6,763 nt of DNA, taken from contig CADBUT010000447.1 of assembly GCA_902797925.1 (NCBI GenBank), positions 1 to 6,763 on the forward strand, written 5' to 3'. Positions 1-4,631 of this stretch are shown here, piece after piece. The notes below the pieces were generated by a model that saw only the letters and a program-made list of their open reading frames with translations, did no database searches and had not been told where the DNA came from. The first letter of the stretch is position 1. Every line of letters begins with the position of its first letter. The position numbers and the translations under genes were made by a program. The stretch comes from an uncultured Spirochaetaceae bacterium. Lineage in GTDB: Bacteria > Spirochaetota > Spirochaetia > Treponematales > Treponemataceae.

Positions 1-51
1 GGCAGCAGTTTAACCGTCCGAGAGCAGCCTTTGTGCAAAAGCTTCCACCGT

Positions 52-103
52 TGGTCATTTCGACTTGGTTCGACTACGCTCACCAACCAACGCTCAATGA
101 CCA
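52..103. other. Nested hairpin of copy A (hairpin inside a like hairpin)
   Basis: The outer stem TGGTCATT (52-59) pairs perfectly with AATGACCA (96-103). The outer loop begins TCGACT and ends CGCTC, and between them sits a second hairpin: TTGGT (65-69) pairing with ACCAA (82-86) around the loop TCGACTACGCTC (70-81). Copy B has only one such hairpin, with loop TCGACTCCGCTC. The simplest reading is that a hairpin with the same loop but a different stem was inserted into the loop of the first. Confidence 0.7.
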
Positions 104-162
104 GATTAATCTGCCCAAGCGAAGTTTTATCGATAAAGATTATGTATAAACCGGGGTTTCTA

Positions 163-184
163 AGGGGACACGAAGTAGTCCCCT
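163..184. other. GGGG/CCCC hairpin of copy A
   Basis: AGGGGAC (163-169) pairs with GTCCCCT (178-184) around the loop ACGAAGTA. It corresponds to the 576-602 hairpin of copy B, which has a longer 9-bp stem and shares the CGAAG in the loop. Confidence 0.7.
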
Positions 185-296
185 AAGCGGTGCTGGGGAA
201 GATAGAGGTTAAAGGGGAAAGAAACCCCCGCTTCCGAAGTAGAGGCGTTTTGCATTGGGTTTTATCTACAGAAATAGAGCAATCTGGCAAAACGGC

Positions 297-318
297 GCAG
301 TTTTCTGGCGAAAACTGC
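297..318. other. Perfect 9-bp hairpin between the repeat copies
   Basis: GCAGTTTTC (297-305) pairs perfectly with GAAAACTGC (310-318) around a TGGC loop. There is no T-run directly after it on either strand, so it is not a typical intrinsic terminator. It lies in the 249-400 stretch that separates the repeat copies, where I find no gene. Confidence 0.6.
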
Positions 319-363
319 AAGGCGTATGTACACCGGCTATATTTAGTATTGTGCATAACTAAA

Positions 364-392
364 AGATATGTACAAATCGGGGGTGCTTAGGG
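364..392. repeat. Short third fragment of the repeat
   Basis: Bases 364-392 resemble the middle of copy A (137-166): AGAT, then ATGTA, an AAA, a CGGGG run and a final AGGG core appear in the same order and nearly the same spacing. Only about 30 bases match and the matching stem arm is missing, so it is probably a remnant that lies just upstream of copy B. Confidence 0.4.
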
Positions 393-443
393 TCTCTTTT
401 CGCAGCAGCTTAATCTACGATTGAAGCTCAAGCCGAGAAAAGC

Positions 444-470
444 GCCGCTTTTTGCTTTGCAAAAACCGGC
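444..470. other. First hairpin of copy B
   Basis: GCCG (444-447) and TTTTTGC (449-455) pair with GCAAAAA (459-465) and CGGC (467-470), with a single C-C mismatch and a TTT loop. Copy A keeps only part of this region, so the hairpin is specific to copy B here. Confidence 0.65.
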
Positions 471-494
471 AGTCTTTGCAAAAGCCCACTTTCT

Positions 495-522
495 TGGTCA
501 CTTCGACTCCGCTCAGTGACCA
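495..522. other. TGGTCACT hairpin of copy B with TCGACTCCGCTC loop
   Basis: TGGTCACT (495-502) pairs perfectly with AGTGACCA (515-522), loop 503-514. The equivalent stem of copy A is TGGTCATT/AATGACCA, so both partners of the seventh pair changed together. The loop is nearly identical to the inner loop of copy A although the stems around the loops differ. Confidence 0.75.
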
Positions 523-575
523 GGTTAATCTCAAAAAGCGGAGTTCAATCGATAATACTTGAACAATCTGGGGTT

Positions 576-602
576 ATTAGGGGCGCGAAGCAAGCCCCTA
601 AT
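576..602. other. Perfect 9-bp GGGG/CCCC hairpin of copy B
   Basis: ATTAGGGGC (576-584) pairs perfectly with GCCCCTAAT (594-602) around the loop GCGAAGCAA. The CGAAG core of the loop is shared with the copy A hairpin at 163-184. Confidence 0.75.
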
Positions 603-624
603 CGCTGCTGGGAAAAAGAGGGGG

Positions 625-678
625 TTTTAGGGGAGAAAAGAACCCGCTTGCGAGTAGAGGTTCTTGTCTCCCCTAAAA
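625..678. other. Long 19-of-20-bp hairpin ending copy B
   Basis: Bases 625-644 pair with 659-678 in 19 of 20 positions (12 bp, one A-G mismatch at 637/666, then 7 bp) around a 14-base loop. There is no T-run after it on the plus strand. Its right arm ends in the A-run 675-680, which on the minus strand is the T6 that follows the rluA hairpin, so it overlaps the rluA terminator. Confidence 0.75.
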
Positions 679-703
679 AAGTTCGTGACACTTCCAAGTG
701 TCA
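675..703 (-). terminator. rluA terminator, stem contains the stop codon
   Basis: On the minus strand TGACACTT pairs with AAGTGTCA (plus positions 696-703 and 686-693). The hairpin is followed by a short CGAAC spacer and T6 (680-675). The rluA stop codon (701-703) is the first three bases of the stem. The T-run does not abut the stem, so termination may be only moderate. Confidence 0.55.
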
Positions 704-1372
704 AAATCCAATGTCTTCTGCAAAACGCTGCATATGCTCAGGCAGCGGAATTTCAAAAGTTCTGACGGTTTCTCTGCCGTCTGCATTGACCGGAATTGAA
801 AGCTTTACAGCCGCAAGCATAAGCTTTTTTGCGCCGAGAGCCTTCTTCAAGATTTTGTTGGTCTTGAAATTACCATGCTTGTCGTCGCCAATAATTGGCG
901 CACCGAGCTTTGCAGCGTGAATCCTAATCTGGTGCATACGGCCGGTTTCGATGTTCCATTTAATCATACAAAGATTGATGGCGGAGCCTTCAGTTTTAAA
1001 GACAGACTTAGCCATAACCTGATAGCGTGTCAGTGCAGATTTTTCCGCGCCTTTCTGCTCAACGGCAGTATCAATTACACCGCCCTCTTTCGGCGGCAGA
1101 CCGCAGCAAAAAGCGCAGTATTCTTTTCTGGCTTTTTTAGTACCGAAAATTTCAGTGTATTTTGCGGCAGCCTTAGGATTCTTTGCAACAACAAGAATTC
1201 CGGCGGTGTCGCGGTCAAGACGGTGAACCAGAAAAACTTTCTGTCCAATCTGTTCCGCAAGAACTTCATCAAGAGGATGTAAAATTCCTTCTCCGCCCTG
1301 TACCGCAAGCCCGCTTTGTTTGTTTACAATCAGAATGTCGTTATTTTCATAAAGAATTGGAATAACCTGCAT
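701..1372 (-). CDS. rluA: RluA-family pseudouridine synthase, no S4 domain
   Basis: The enzyme converts specific uridines in 23S rRNA and/or tRNA to pseudouridine in the cytoplasm. The 223-residue protein carries the family signature HRLDRDTAGILVVAK at 50-64, in which Asp53 is the expected catalytic aspartate, and a later ETGRMHQIRIHAAKLG block followed by PIIGDDKHG. Length fits the short RluA type; the N-terminal S4 RNA-binding domain of RluC/RluD/RluB types is absent. The ATG at 1370-1372 opens directly on the conserved N-terminal strand (ILYENNDILIVNK), so no further upstream start is needed. No Shine-Dalgarno is visible, and a good promoter lies immediately upstream, pointing to a leaderless mRNA. 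It is divergent from the secreted-protein gene at 1434. The exact target uridine, and so the precise paralogue (RluA-like versus TruC or another), cannot be set from sequence; the symbol is family-level. Confidence 0.9.
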   Translation of the reverse strand: MQVIPILYENNDILIVNKQSGLAVQGGEGILHPLDEVLAEQIGQKVFLVHRLDRDTAGILVVAKNPKAAAKYTEIFGTKKARKEYCAFCCGLPPKEGGVIDTAVEQKGAEKSALTRYQVMAKSVFKTEGSAINLCMIKWNIETGRMHQIRIHAAKLGAPIIGDDKHGNFKTNKILKKALGAKKLMLAAVKLSIPVNADGRETVRTFEIPLPEHMQRFAEDIGF

Positions 1373-1378
1373 TCACTA

Positions 1379-1407
1379 AGTATAGATAAATTCCGATTAA
1401 ATTTCAA
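1379..1407 (-). promoter_or_regulatory. Sigma70-type promoter for rluA, leaderless spacing
   Basis: Read on the minus strand: TTGAAA (plus 1402-1407), a 17-base spacer, then TATACT (1379-1384). Only six bases (TAGTGA) separate the -10 box from the ATG, so transcription should begin at or within a base or so of the start codon. The lack of a Shine-Dalgarno agrees with this. Confidence 0.6.
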
Positions 1408-1422
1408 TTTTGAGATTATTAT

Positions 1423-1427
1423 GGGAG
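1423..1427 (+). promoter_or_regulatory. Ribosome binding site fixing the start at 1434
   Basis: GGGAG lies six bases before the ATG at 1434. It decides for this ATG over the in-frame TTG at 1410, which would place the Shine-Dalgarno inside the coding region and put a charged extension before the signal peptide. Confidence 0.75.
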
Positions 1428-1433
1428 ACTAAA

Positions 1434-2603
1434 ATGAAACACCGATTTTTCGTCACTTGCTGCATTATACTTTTGCTGGCAGTACAAAACCTCTCCGCAA
1501 TTCAATTTTCATCGCCTACACTGAATTATTCTATAAATTTACCGGACGACTTTTCGATGACAGGCTCAAACGGGAATGACCGCTATCAGTTTTCAAGCTC
1601 TATTCTTCCGGTTGAACTTCTGCTCTGCACTTACGAGAAGAACAAATACAAAAGCTCAGAAGCAGTCGTCAAGGACATTGCAAAGCAGCTTTACGGTACA
1701 GCAGAAGCCGCTTCGTTTGAATGGCGCAACAGAGACGCGGCGGTTGCACAAATTTCTCTTGCTTTTGACCAGTATTCGGCTAATCTCGGCTGGGCGGTTG
1801 CGGCAGAGCTTCCACAGGACAAAGGTTATGTTGCAATGCTCGGCTTTTATCCTGAAAACGAGCCGGATGCATCGCTTTGCGAGACGCTTATAATTTCGTC
1901 TATCGACAGCCTTACAACTGACTACGGCTCAAATTTTGAAGCAGGTCCGTTCACAACTTTTGCCTTTCCGTCTGAAGGTGAAAAACAAATTTCGCTTGAA
2001 ATTGCCGGCAGAAAAATCAATACGCTTATTGACCAGTCTGACGGGGACGCAAACCAGTATGTAATTGACCGCGAATATACGATTCTGGTAATTGAAAACA
2101 AATACGGGCTCGGTCAGGAAGCCTGCAGCCGCTTTTACAAGACTGTCTACAGAGACGCATACAGGCGCTTAAAAAACTGCGCATTTGCAATTCAGAATGA
2201 ACTTACATTCGGCGAAAATGCAATAAAAGACAGGCGCGAGCTTGCAGAGACGCTGCTTAAGTGGACTCAGGGCTTTGAATATAAAAGAGACCTTGAAGGC
2301 AGCGACTTAACATCTCTGCCGGGTGCGCTTACAGGCATGGGCTGTGACTGCGACAGCCGCTCTCTTCTGCTGGCGGTACTTCTGCGGCAGATGAACTATA
2401 GAAGCGCGTTCTTTGTTTCAAGCGAATACTCGCACGCACTTGCCGGTGCAGAACTTGAAGGCAGCGGTGCAAGAATGGCTATAGACGGAGTAAACTACGT
2501 TATCGGCGAAACAACAGCGCCTGTTAGTTTTGGTCAAATCGCAAAAGAACAGAGCGATGCATCAAACTGGATGGGAATAACATTCGAGCCGGAAAGGCGC
2601 TAG
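1434..2603 (+). CDS. Secreted transglutaminase-like protein
   Basis: Hypothetical exported protein of 389 residues. Residues 1-22 form a signal peptide (basic MKHR, hydrophobic FFVTCCIILLLAV, likely cut after LSA). There is no lipobox. Residues 23 to about 165 form a beta-rich domain I do not recognise. The C-terminal third fits the transglutaminase-like cysteine fold: a helix ending in WTQGFEY, then GCDCDSRSLLLAVLLRQM (from 303) with the likely nucleophile at Cys306 (or Cys304), His334 in SHALAG, and an acidic residue, Glu359, in IGETTAP. The Cys-His-acid order and spacing are those of the fold, so an active enzyme (protease, amidase or cross-linker) is plausible, but substrate and reaction are unknown. 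The gene stands alone: divergent from rluA, ending in a strong terminator. The fold call is by motif and is moderately sure; the function is not. Confidence 0.75.
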   Translation: MKHRFFVTCCIILLLAVQNLSAIQFSSPTLNYSINLPDDFSMTGSNGNDRYQFSSSILPVELLLCTYEKNKYKSSEAVVKDIAKQLYGTAEAASFEWRNRDAAVAQISLAFDQYSANLGWAVAAELPQDKGYVAMLGFYPENEPDASLCETLIISSIDSLTTDYGSNFEAGPFTTFAFPSEGEKQISLEIAGRKINTLIDQSDGDANQYVIDREYTILVIENKYGLGQEACSRFYKTVYRDAYRRLKNCAFAIQNELTFGENAIKDRRELAETLLKWTQGFEYKRDLEGSDLTSLPGALTGMGCDCDSRSLLLAVLLRQMNYRSAFFVSSEYSHALAGAELEGSGARMAIDGVNYVIGETTAPVSFGQIAKEQSDASNWMGITFEPERR

Positions 2604-2617
2604 ATAAGACACGGGAC

Positions 2618-2650
2618 AAAAAAAAGGGCTGCCATTCTGGCAGCCTTTTT
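2618..2650. terminator. Bidirectional intrinsic terminator
   Basis: GGCTGCCA (2627-2634) pairs perfectly with TGGCAGCC (2638-2645), loop TTC. It is preceded by A8 (2618-2625) and followed by T5 (2646-2650). It works in both directions, serving the transglutaminase-like gene on the plus strand and the HTH-EIIA gene on the minus strand. Confidence 0.9.
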
Positions 2651-2673
2651 CATTATTAGACTAGACACAAGAG

Positions 2674-2696
2674 ATTGCCGCATCAAGTACGGCAAT
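2674..2696. other. Hairpin just downstream of the HTH-EIIA gene
   Basis: ATTGCCG (2674-2680) pairs perfectly with CGGCAAT (2690-2696) around a 9-base loop, 11 bases beyond the minus-strand stop codon. No T-run follows, so it is more likely a 3'-end stabiliser or pause element ahead of the strong terminator than a terminator itself. Confidence 0.45.
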
Positions 2697-2707
2697 GACA
2701 CTAAAAC

Positions 2708-3361
2708 TTAATTTTCGTTTATCAAAAGATTGTACGCATCCATAGGATTTTCTACAGACAAAAGAGCATCGCGGAGCTCGCTGTTCTTAAGACGGTTACT
2801 GAAATAAGAAAGTGTCTGCAAATAATATGCATGCTGATTATAAGCCGCCGCAATCATGAAAAGCAGGCGGACAGGCTCATCGTCAATAGCCTGAAAATCA
2901 AGAATATTAACTTTGCTGATACCGACTGACATTACAAGGTCTGTAACAGAAGCAAGGCGCACATGCGGAATTGCAATACCGCGGCCTATTGCTGTAGACA
3001 TCAAGCCTTCTCTTTTCAAGATTTCAACAGAAAGCTCCTGACTTGCTTTTACCTGAGGAGCTGTACTTAAATTATCTGCAAGTGCCAAAAGAGCATCATG
3101 CTTTGTTGAATGATTCAAAAAGATAATTCTGTCAGGTGAAAGAATACTCTTAACCTGAATCTGATTATTCTGTAATGTTGGTTTTGAACTAGATGACAGG
3201 CGGTCGTTAACCCATTTTTCTATCTCAGCTTTTTTAAAACGCCATACAGTACCAATTTTTCCGGAAGGAATCTCACCTTTTTGAGCCCAGTCATAAACAG
3301 TGCGTTCAGAAACTCTCAAATAACGCGCAACTTCTTCGATTGTAAGAATATCGTCTTCCAT
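2708..3361 (-). CDS. Helix-turn-helix / PTS EIIA type-2 fusion regulator
   Basis: The 217-residue protein has two domains. Residues 4-53 are an excisionase/MerR-like helix-turn-helix (LTIEEVARYLRVSERTVYDW, then GKIGTVWRFKKAEIEKW), a DNA-binding unit. After a polar linker rich in Ser and Gln (about 54-70), residues 71-215 are a PtsN/fructose-type EIIA domain with the phosphorylation site His133 in GRGIAIPHVR and a second conserved His177 in NQHAYYLQTL. In the known PTS, HPr donates phosphate to this histidine. Joining EIIA to a DNA-binding domain suggests that phosphorylation state controls transcription rather than sugar uptake, and no EIIB/EIIC is nearby. The start is supported by GGGAG a few bases before the ATG. 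It is divergent from the 3538 gene and may regulate it and/or itself through the shared 176-base region; that is inference. Domain calls are sure, targets unknown. Confidence 0.9.
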   Translation of the reverse strand: MEDDILTIEEVARYLRVSERTVYDWAQKGEIPSGKIGTVWRFKKAEIEKWVNDRLSSSSKPTLQNNQIQVKSILSPDRIIFLNHSTKHDALLALADNLSTAPQVKASQELSVEILKREGLMSTAIGRGIAIPHVRLASVTDLVMSVGISKVNILDFQAIDDEPVRLLFMIAAAYNQHAYYLQTLSYFSNRLKNSELRDALLSVENPMDAYNLLINEN

Positions 3362-3366
3362 TACAT

Positions 3367-3372
3367 CTCCCT
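3367..3372 (-). promoter_or_regulatory. Ribosome binding site of the HTH-EIIA gene
   Basis: On the minus strand AGGGAG precedes the ATG by five bases (ATGTA spacer). This fixes the start at 3361. Confidence 0.75.
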
Positions 3373-3389
3373 ATCTATCTGAACAAGAG

Positions 3390-3407
3390 TGACAATTAAT
3401 TTTGTCA
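3390..3407. promoter_or_regulatory. Candidate operator, TGACAA-N6-TTGTCA inverted repeat
   Basis: TGACAA (3390-3395) and TTGTCA (3402-3407) form a perfect inverted repeat with a 6-base AT spacer. It overlaps the -10 element of a candidate minus-strand promoter (3404-3409). A further TTGTCA lies at 3466-3471 inside the 9-base palindrome CTTGTCAAG. A regulator bound here would block the HTH-EIIA promoter. It could also be chance in an AT-rich spacer. Confidence 0.35.
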
Positions 3408-3432
3408 TAAAAACTCATTGTAATTTTATCAA
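3404..3432 (-). promoter_or_regulatory. Candidate promoter for the HTH-EIIA gene
   Basis: On the minus strand TTGATA (plus 3427-3432), a 17-base spacer and TATGAC (3404-3409) give a leader of roughly 35 bases before the start. An alternative is TTGACA (3467-3472), a 17-base spacer and CAAAAT (3444-3449). Either has only four of six -10 matches, so the assignment is tentative. Confidence 0.35.
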
Positions 3433-3500
3433 CTCTCTTGAATATTTTGCATTGATTGCGCTTTCTTGTCAAGTATTACAGAGCACTTATATCTGAAACC

Positions 3501-3528
3501 TTGACCTTTTGCGCGGTGATACTATACC
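3501..3528 (+). promoter_or_regulatory. Promoter of the propeller/dead-M23 operon, near-leaderless
   Basis: TTGACC (3501-3506), a 16-base spacer and TATACC (3523-3528). Only nine bases separate the -10 box from the ATG at 3538, leaving room for a leader of about zero to six bases and no Shine-Dalgarno. The -10 match is four of six. Confidence 0.5.
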
Positions 3529-3537
3529 ATTGTTTCT

Positions 3538-4623
3538 ATGAATTATAGAGATTATCTTAGATATTTTGTGGTTTTTGGCATTCTTTTTCTATTAATATAT
3601 TTTGTTACCGCAATTAAACCTCTTAATAAAGAATTCTGTTTACAGACAGAACATTCTGTCTATTTAGATAATGAAGAACTGACAGAGGAATACACAGGCA
3701 CTTTTAATGCCTCTGAAAACAAAGCATATCCTTTCAGACTGAAAGAATATGCAGGCTATTTTACGGAAGACGGTAAAATAATTTTTGCACGGAAAATACC
3801 TTTTAAAGCAACCCTTTCAAGTTATTTCCAGTCATTTTACGACAACAATTCTGAATCAATCGAAATAAAAAATATCGACGGCTCTGTTGCCGCAACAATA
3901 AAAAGCGCAGGCTTTCCATTTATTCAAGATGACCGTATTTATCTCCTTCCGCCTGGTGGAAATTCCATAAGCGAATACAATCTTACCGGTACAAGAGAAT
4001 GGACTTATGAGAGCTACACGCCTGTTACAGCTTTCAGTTCATCAAAGAAAGGCAGTGTAATCGGTTTTGCAGACGGAGCTCTTGTATGTCTTGAACCGAA
4101 CGGAAAAGAAAGATTTGCGTTTTATCCGGGCGGAAGTGCCAACGAGATTATTCTTGGCGCCGACATTTCAGAAACTGAAGACATGGCCGCCTGCATTGCG
4201 GGCATCAACAAGCAGAGATTTATTCTTACAAGCTTTGACAGCTCTAAGCACAAGGTTATTTTCCATGAGTATTTGAATTCAGATTCACACTCACGCAGTC
4301 TTGTTCAATTCAGCAAAGATTCAAATTATGTGTTTTATAGATACGAAGGCGGGCTTGGCGTAGTTGACTGCAAAAAGCTTAAAAGCACTCATATTCCTCT
4401 AAAAGGAACTGTAATTCAGATTGAAGAGCTTGAAAACAATAATCTTTCGCTGGTTCTTTCCCATGAAGACAATGTTTTTTACCTTTATCTGCTTGAAAAT
4501 GCAGTAAATTGCGTCGGGCATTTTTCTTTTAATGCGCAAAGCGCCTTTATAACAGCCACACCAAGCGGCTTTTTTGTAGGACACGATATAACAATTTCAA
4601 AGCTTAATATTGAACTGAAGTGA
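3538..4623 (+). CDS. Membrane-anchored beta-propeller-like protein
   Basis: Hypothetical protein of 361 residues. A single hydrophobic segment at 9-26 (YFVVFGILFLLIYFVTAI) follows the basic N-terminus MNYRDYLR, so the bulk should face the periplasm; there is no clear cleavage site, hence an anchor rather than a cleaved signal. The rest is beta-rich with repeats that look like PQQ/WD-type blades: around 125-158 (GFPFIQDDRIYLLPPGG, then EYNLTGTREWTYE) and 163-196 (GSVIGFADGALVCLEPNGKE, then RFAF), followed by weaker units to the end. This fold usually holds protein complexes together, as BamB does, but no specific family is recognised and no catalytic motif is seen. The start ATG is the only good one before the anchor and lies just beyond a promoter. 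The stop codon overlaps the Shine-Dalgarno of the next gene, so the two are translated together. Fold call moderate; function unknown. Confidence 0.75.
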   Translation: MNYRDYLRYFVVFGILFLLIYFVTAIKPLNKEFCLQTEHSVYLDNEELTEEYTGTFNASENKAYPFRLKEYAGYFTEDGKIIFARKIPFKATLSSYFQSFYDNNSESIEIKNIDGSVAATIKSAGFPFIQDDRIYLLPPGGNSISEYNLTGTREWTYESYTPVTAFSSSKKGSVIGFADGALVCLEPNGKERFAFYPGGSANEIILGADISETEDMAACIAGINKQRFILTSFDSSKHKVIFHEYLNSDSHSRSLVQFSKDSNYVFYRYEGGLGVVDCKKLKSTHIPLKGTVIQIEELENNNLSLVLSHEDNVFYLYLLENAVNCVGHFSFNAQSAFITATPSGFFVGHDITISKLNIELK

Positions 4624-4625
4624 GG
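4622..4625 (+). promoter_or_regulatory. Ribosome binding site overlapping the upstream stop codon
   Basis: GAGG lies six bases before the ATG at 4632 and shares its GA with the TGA stop of the upstream gene (4621-4623). This favours 4632 over the in-frame GTG at 4620, which has no Shine-Dalgarno, and implies translational coupling. Confidence 0.65.
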
Positions 4626-4631
4626 CAGAAA

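Larger units (their letters stand above)
1..248. repeat. Structured intergenic repeat, copy A (diverged, 3' arm lost)
   Basis: This copy aligns with 401-662. Shared landmarks are GCAGCAG at the left end, GCAAAAGC, TGGTCA, ATCGATA, GGGGTT, a CGAAG loop, CCCCTAA, and GTAGAGG at the right end. The offset between copies drifts from 400 to 443 and settles at 415, so insertions and deletions have accumulated. Copy A contains hairpins at 52-103, 124-151 and 163-184. After GTAGAGG it stops resembling copy B and lacks the closing arm of B's last hairpin. It can instead form a 9-bp helix (153-161 with 220-228) around the 163-184 hairpin. The left end may extend beyond the window. I see no coding frame of quality. 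The family and function are not known to me. Confidence 0.75.
401..678. repeat. Structured intergenic repeat, copy B (five-hairpin cassette)
   Basis: This is the more intact copy. It folds into five consecutive hairpins at 444-470, 495-522, 543-564, 576-602 and 625-678 that together cover most of the unit. Compared with copy A, the 495-522 stem differs by a paired change (T-A to C-G), as does the fourth pair of the 543-564 stem, which argues that base pairing has been maintained. The cassette ends a few bases before the rluA terminator. It could be a dispersed intergenic element, a non-coding RNA or a decayed mobile element; sequence alone does not decide. Confidence 0.75.

Noticed and set aside
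350..358. TTATGCACA on the minus strand, a match to the DnaA box, with a one-mismatch TTATCTACA at 262-270
   Set aside because: One perfect 9-mer with a free position can occur by chance in this length, and there is no cluster of boxes, AT-rich unwinding region or dnaA/dnaN gene.
190..390. 66-codon open frame with GTG start between repeat copies
   Set aside because: It lies across repeat copy A and the 297-318 hairpin, has no ribosome binding site, and the product shows no domain, signal or family feature.
1..700. Integron attC-like cassette array, since some Treponema carry integrons and the region has paired arms
   Set aside because: I could not find properly placed GTTRRRY and RYYYAAC core sites at the ends of the units, nor cassette genes between them.
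1..700. CRISPR array
   Set aside because: Only two to three diverged units about 400 bases apart, with no short regular repeat-spacer pattern.
516..920. 134-codon plus-strand frame
   Set aside because: It runs through repeat copy B and then antisense to the conserved C-terminus of rluA; its residues are the shadow of that gene.
1357..1386. Plus-strand promoter TTGGAA-N18-TATAGA for the transglutaminase-like gene
   Set aside because: Weak matches at both boxes, and it overlaps the better rluA promoter on the other strand; possible but not supported enough to list.
1410..1433. TTG start giving an eight-residue extension of the transglutaminase-like protein
   Set aside because: The GGGAG at 1423-1427 and the signal peptide both fit the ATG at 1434.
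3371..3380. CTATCTATCT short tandem repeat next to the HTH-EIIA ribosome binding site, possible phase variation
   Set aside because: Only two and a half units, too short to support slippage-based switching.
4620..4631. GTG start giving a four-residue extension of the dead-M23 protein
   Set aside because: No Shine-Dalgarno precedes it, while GAGG is well placed for the ATG at 4632.
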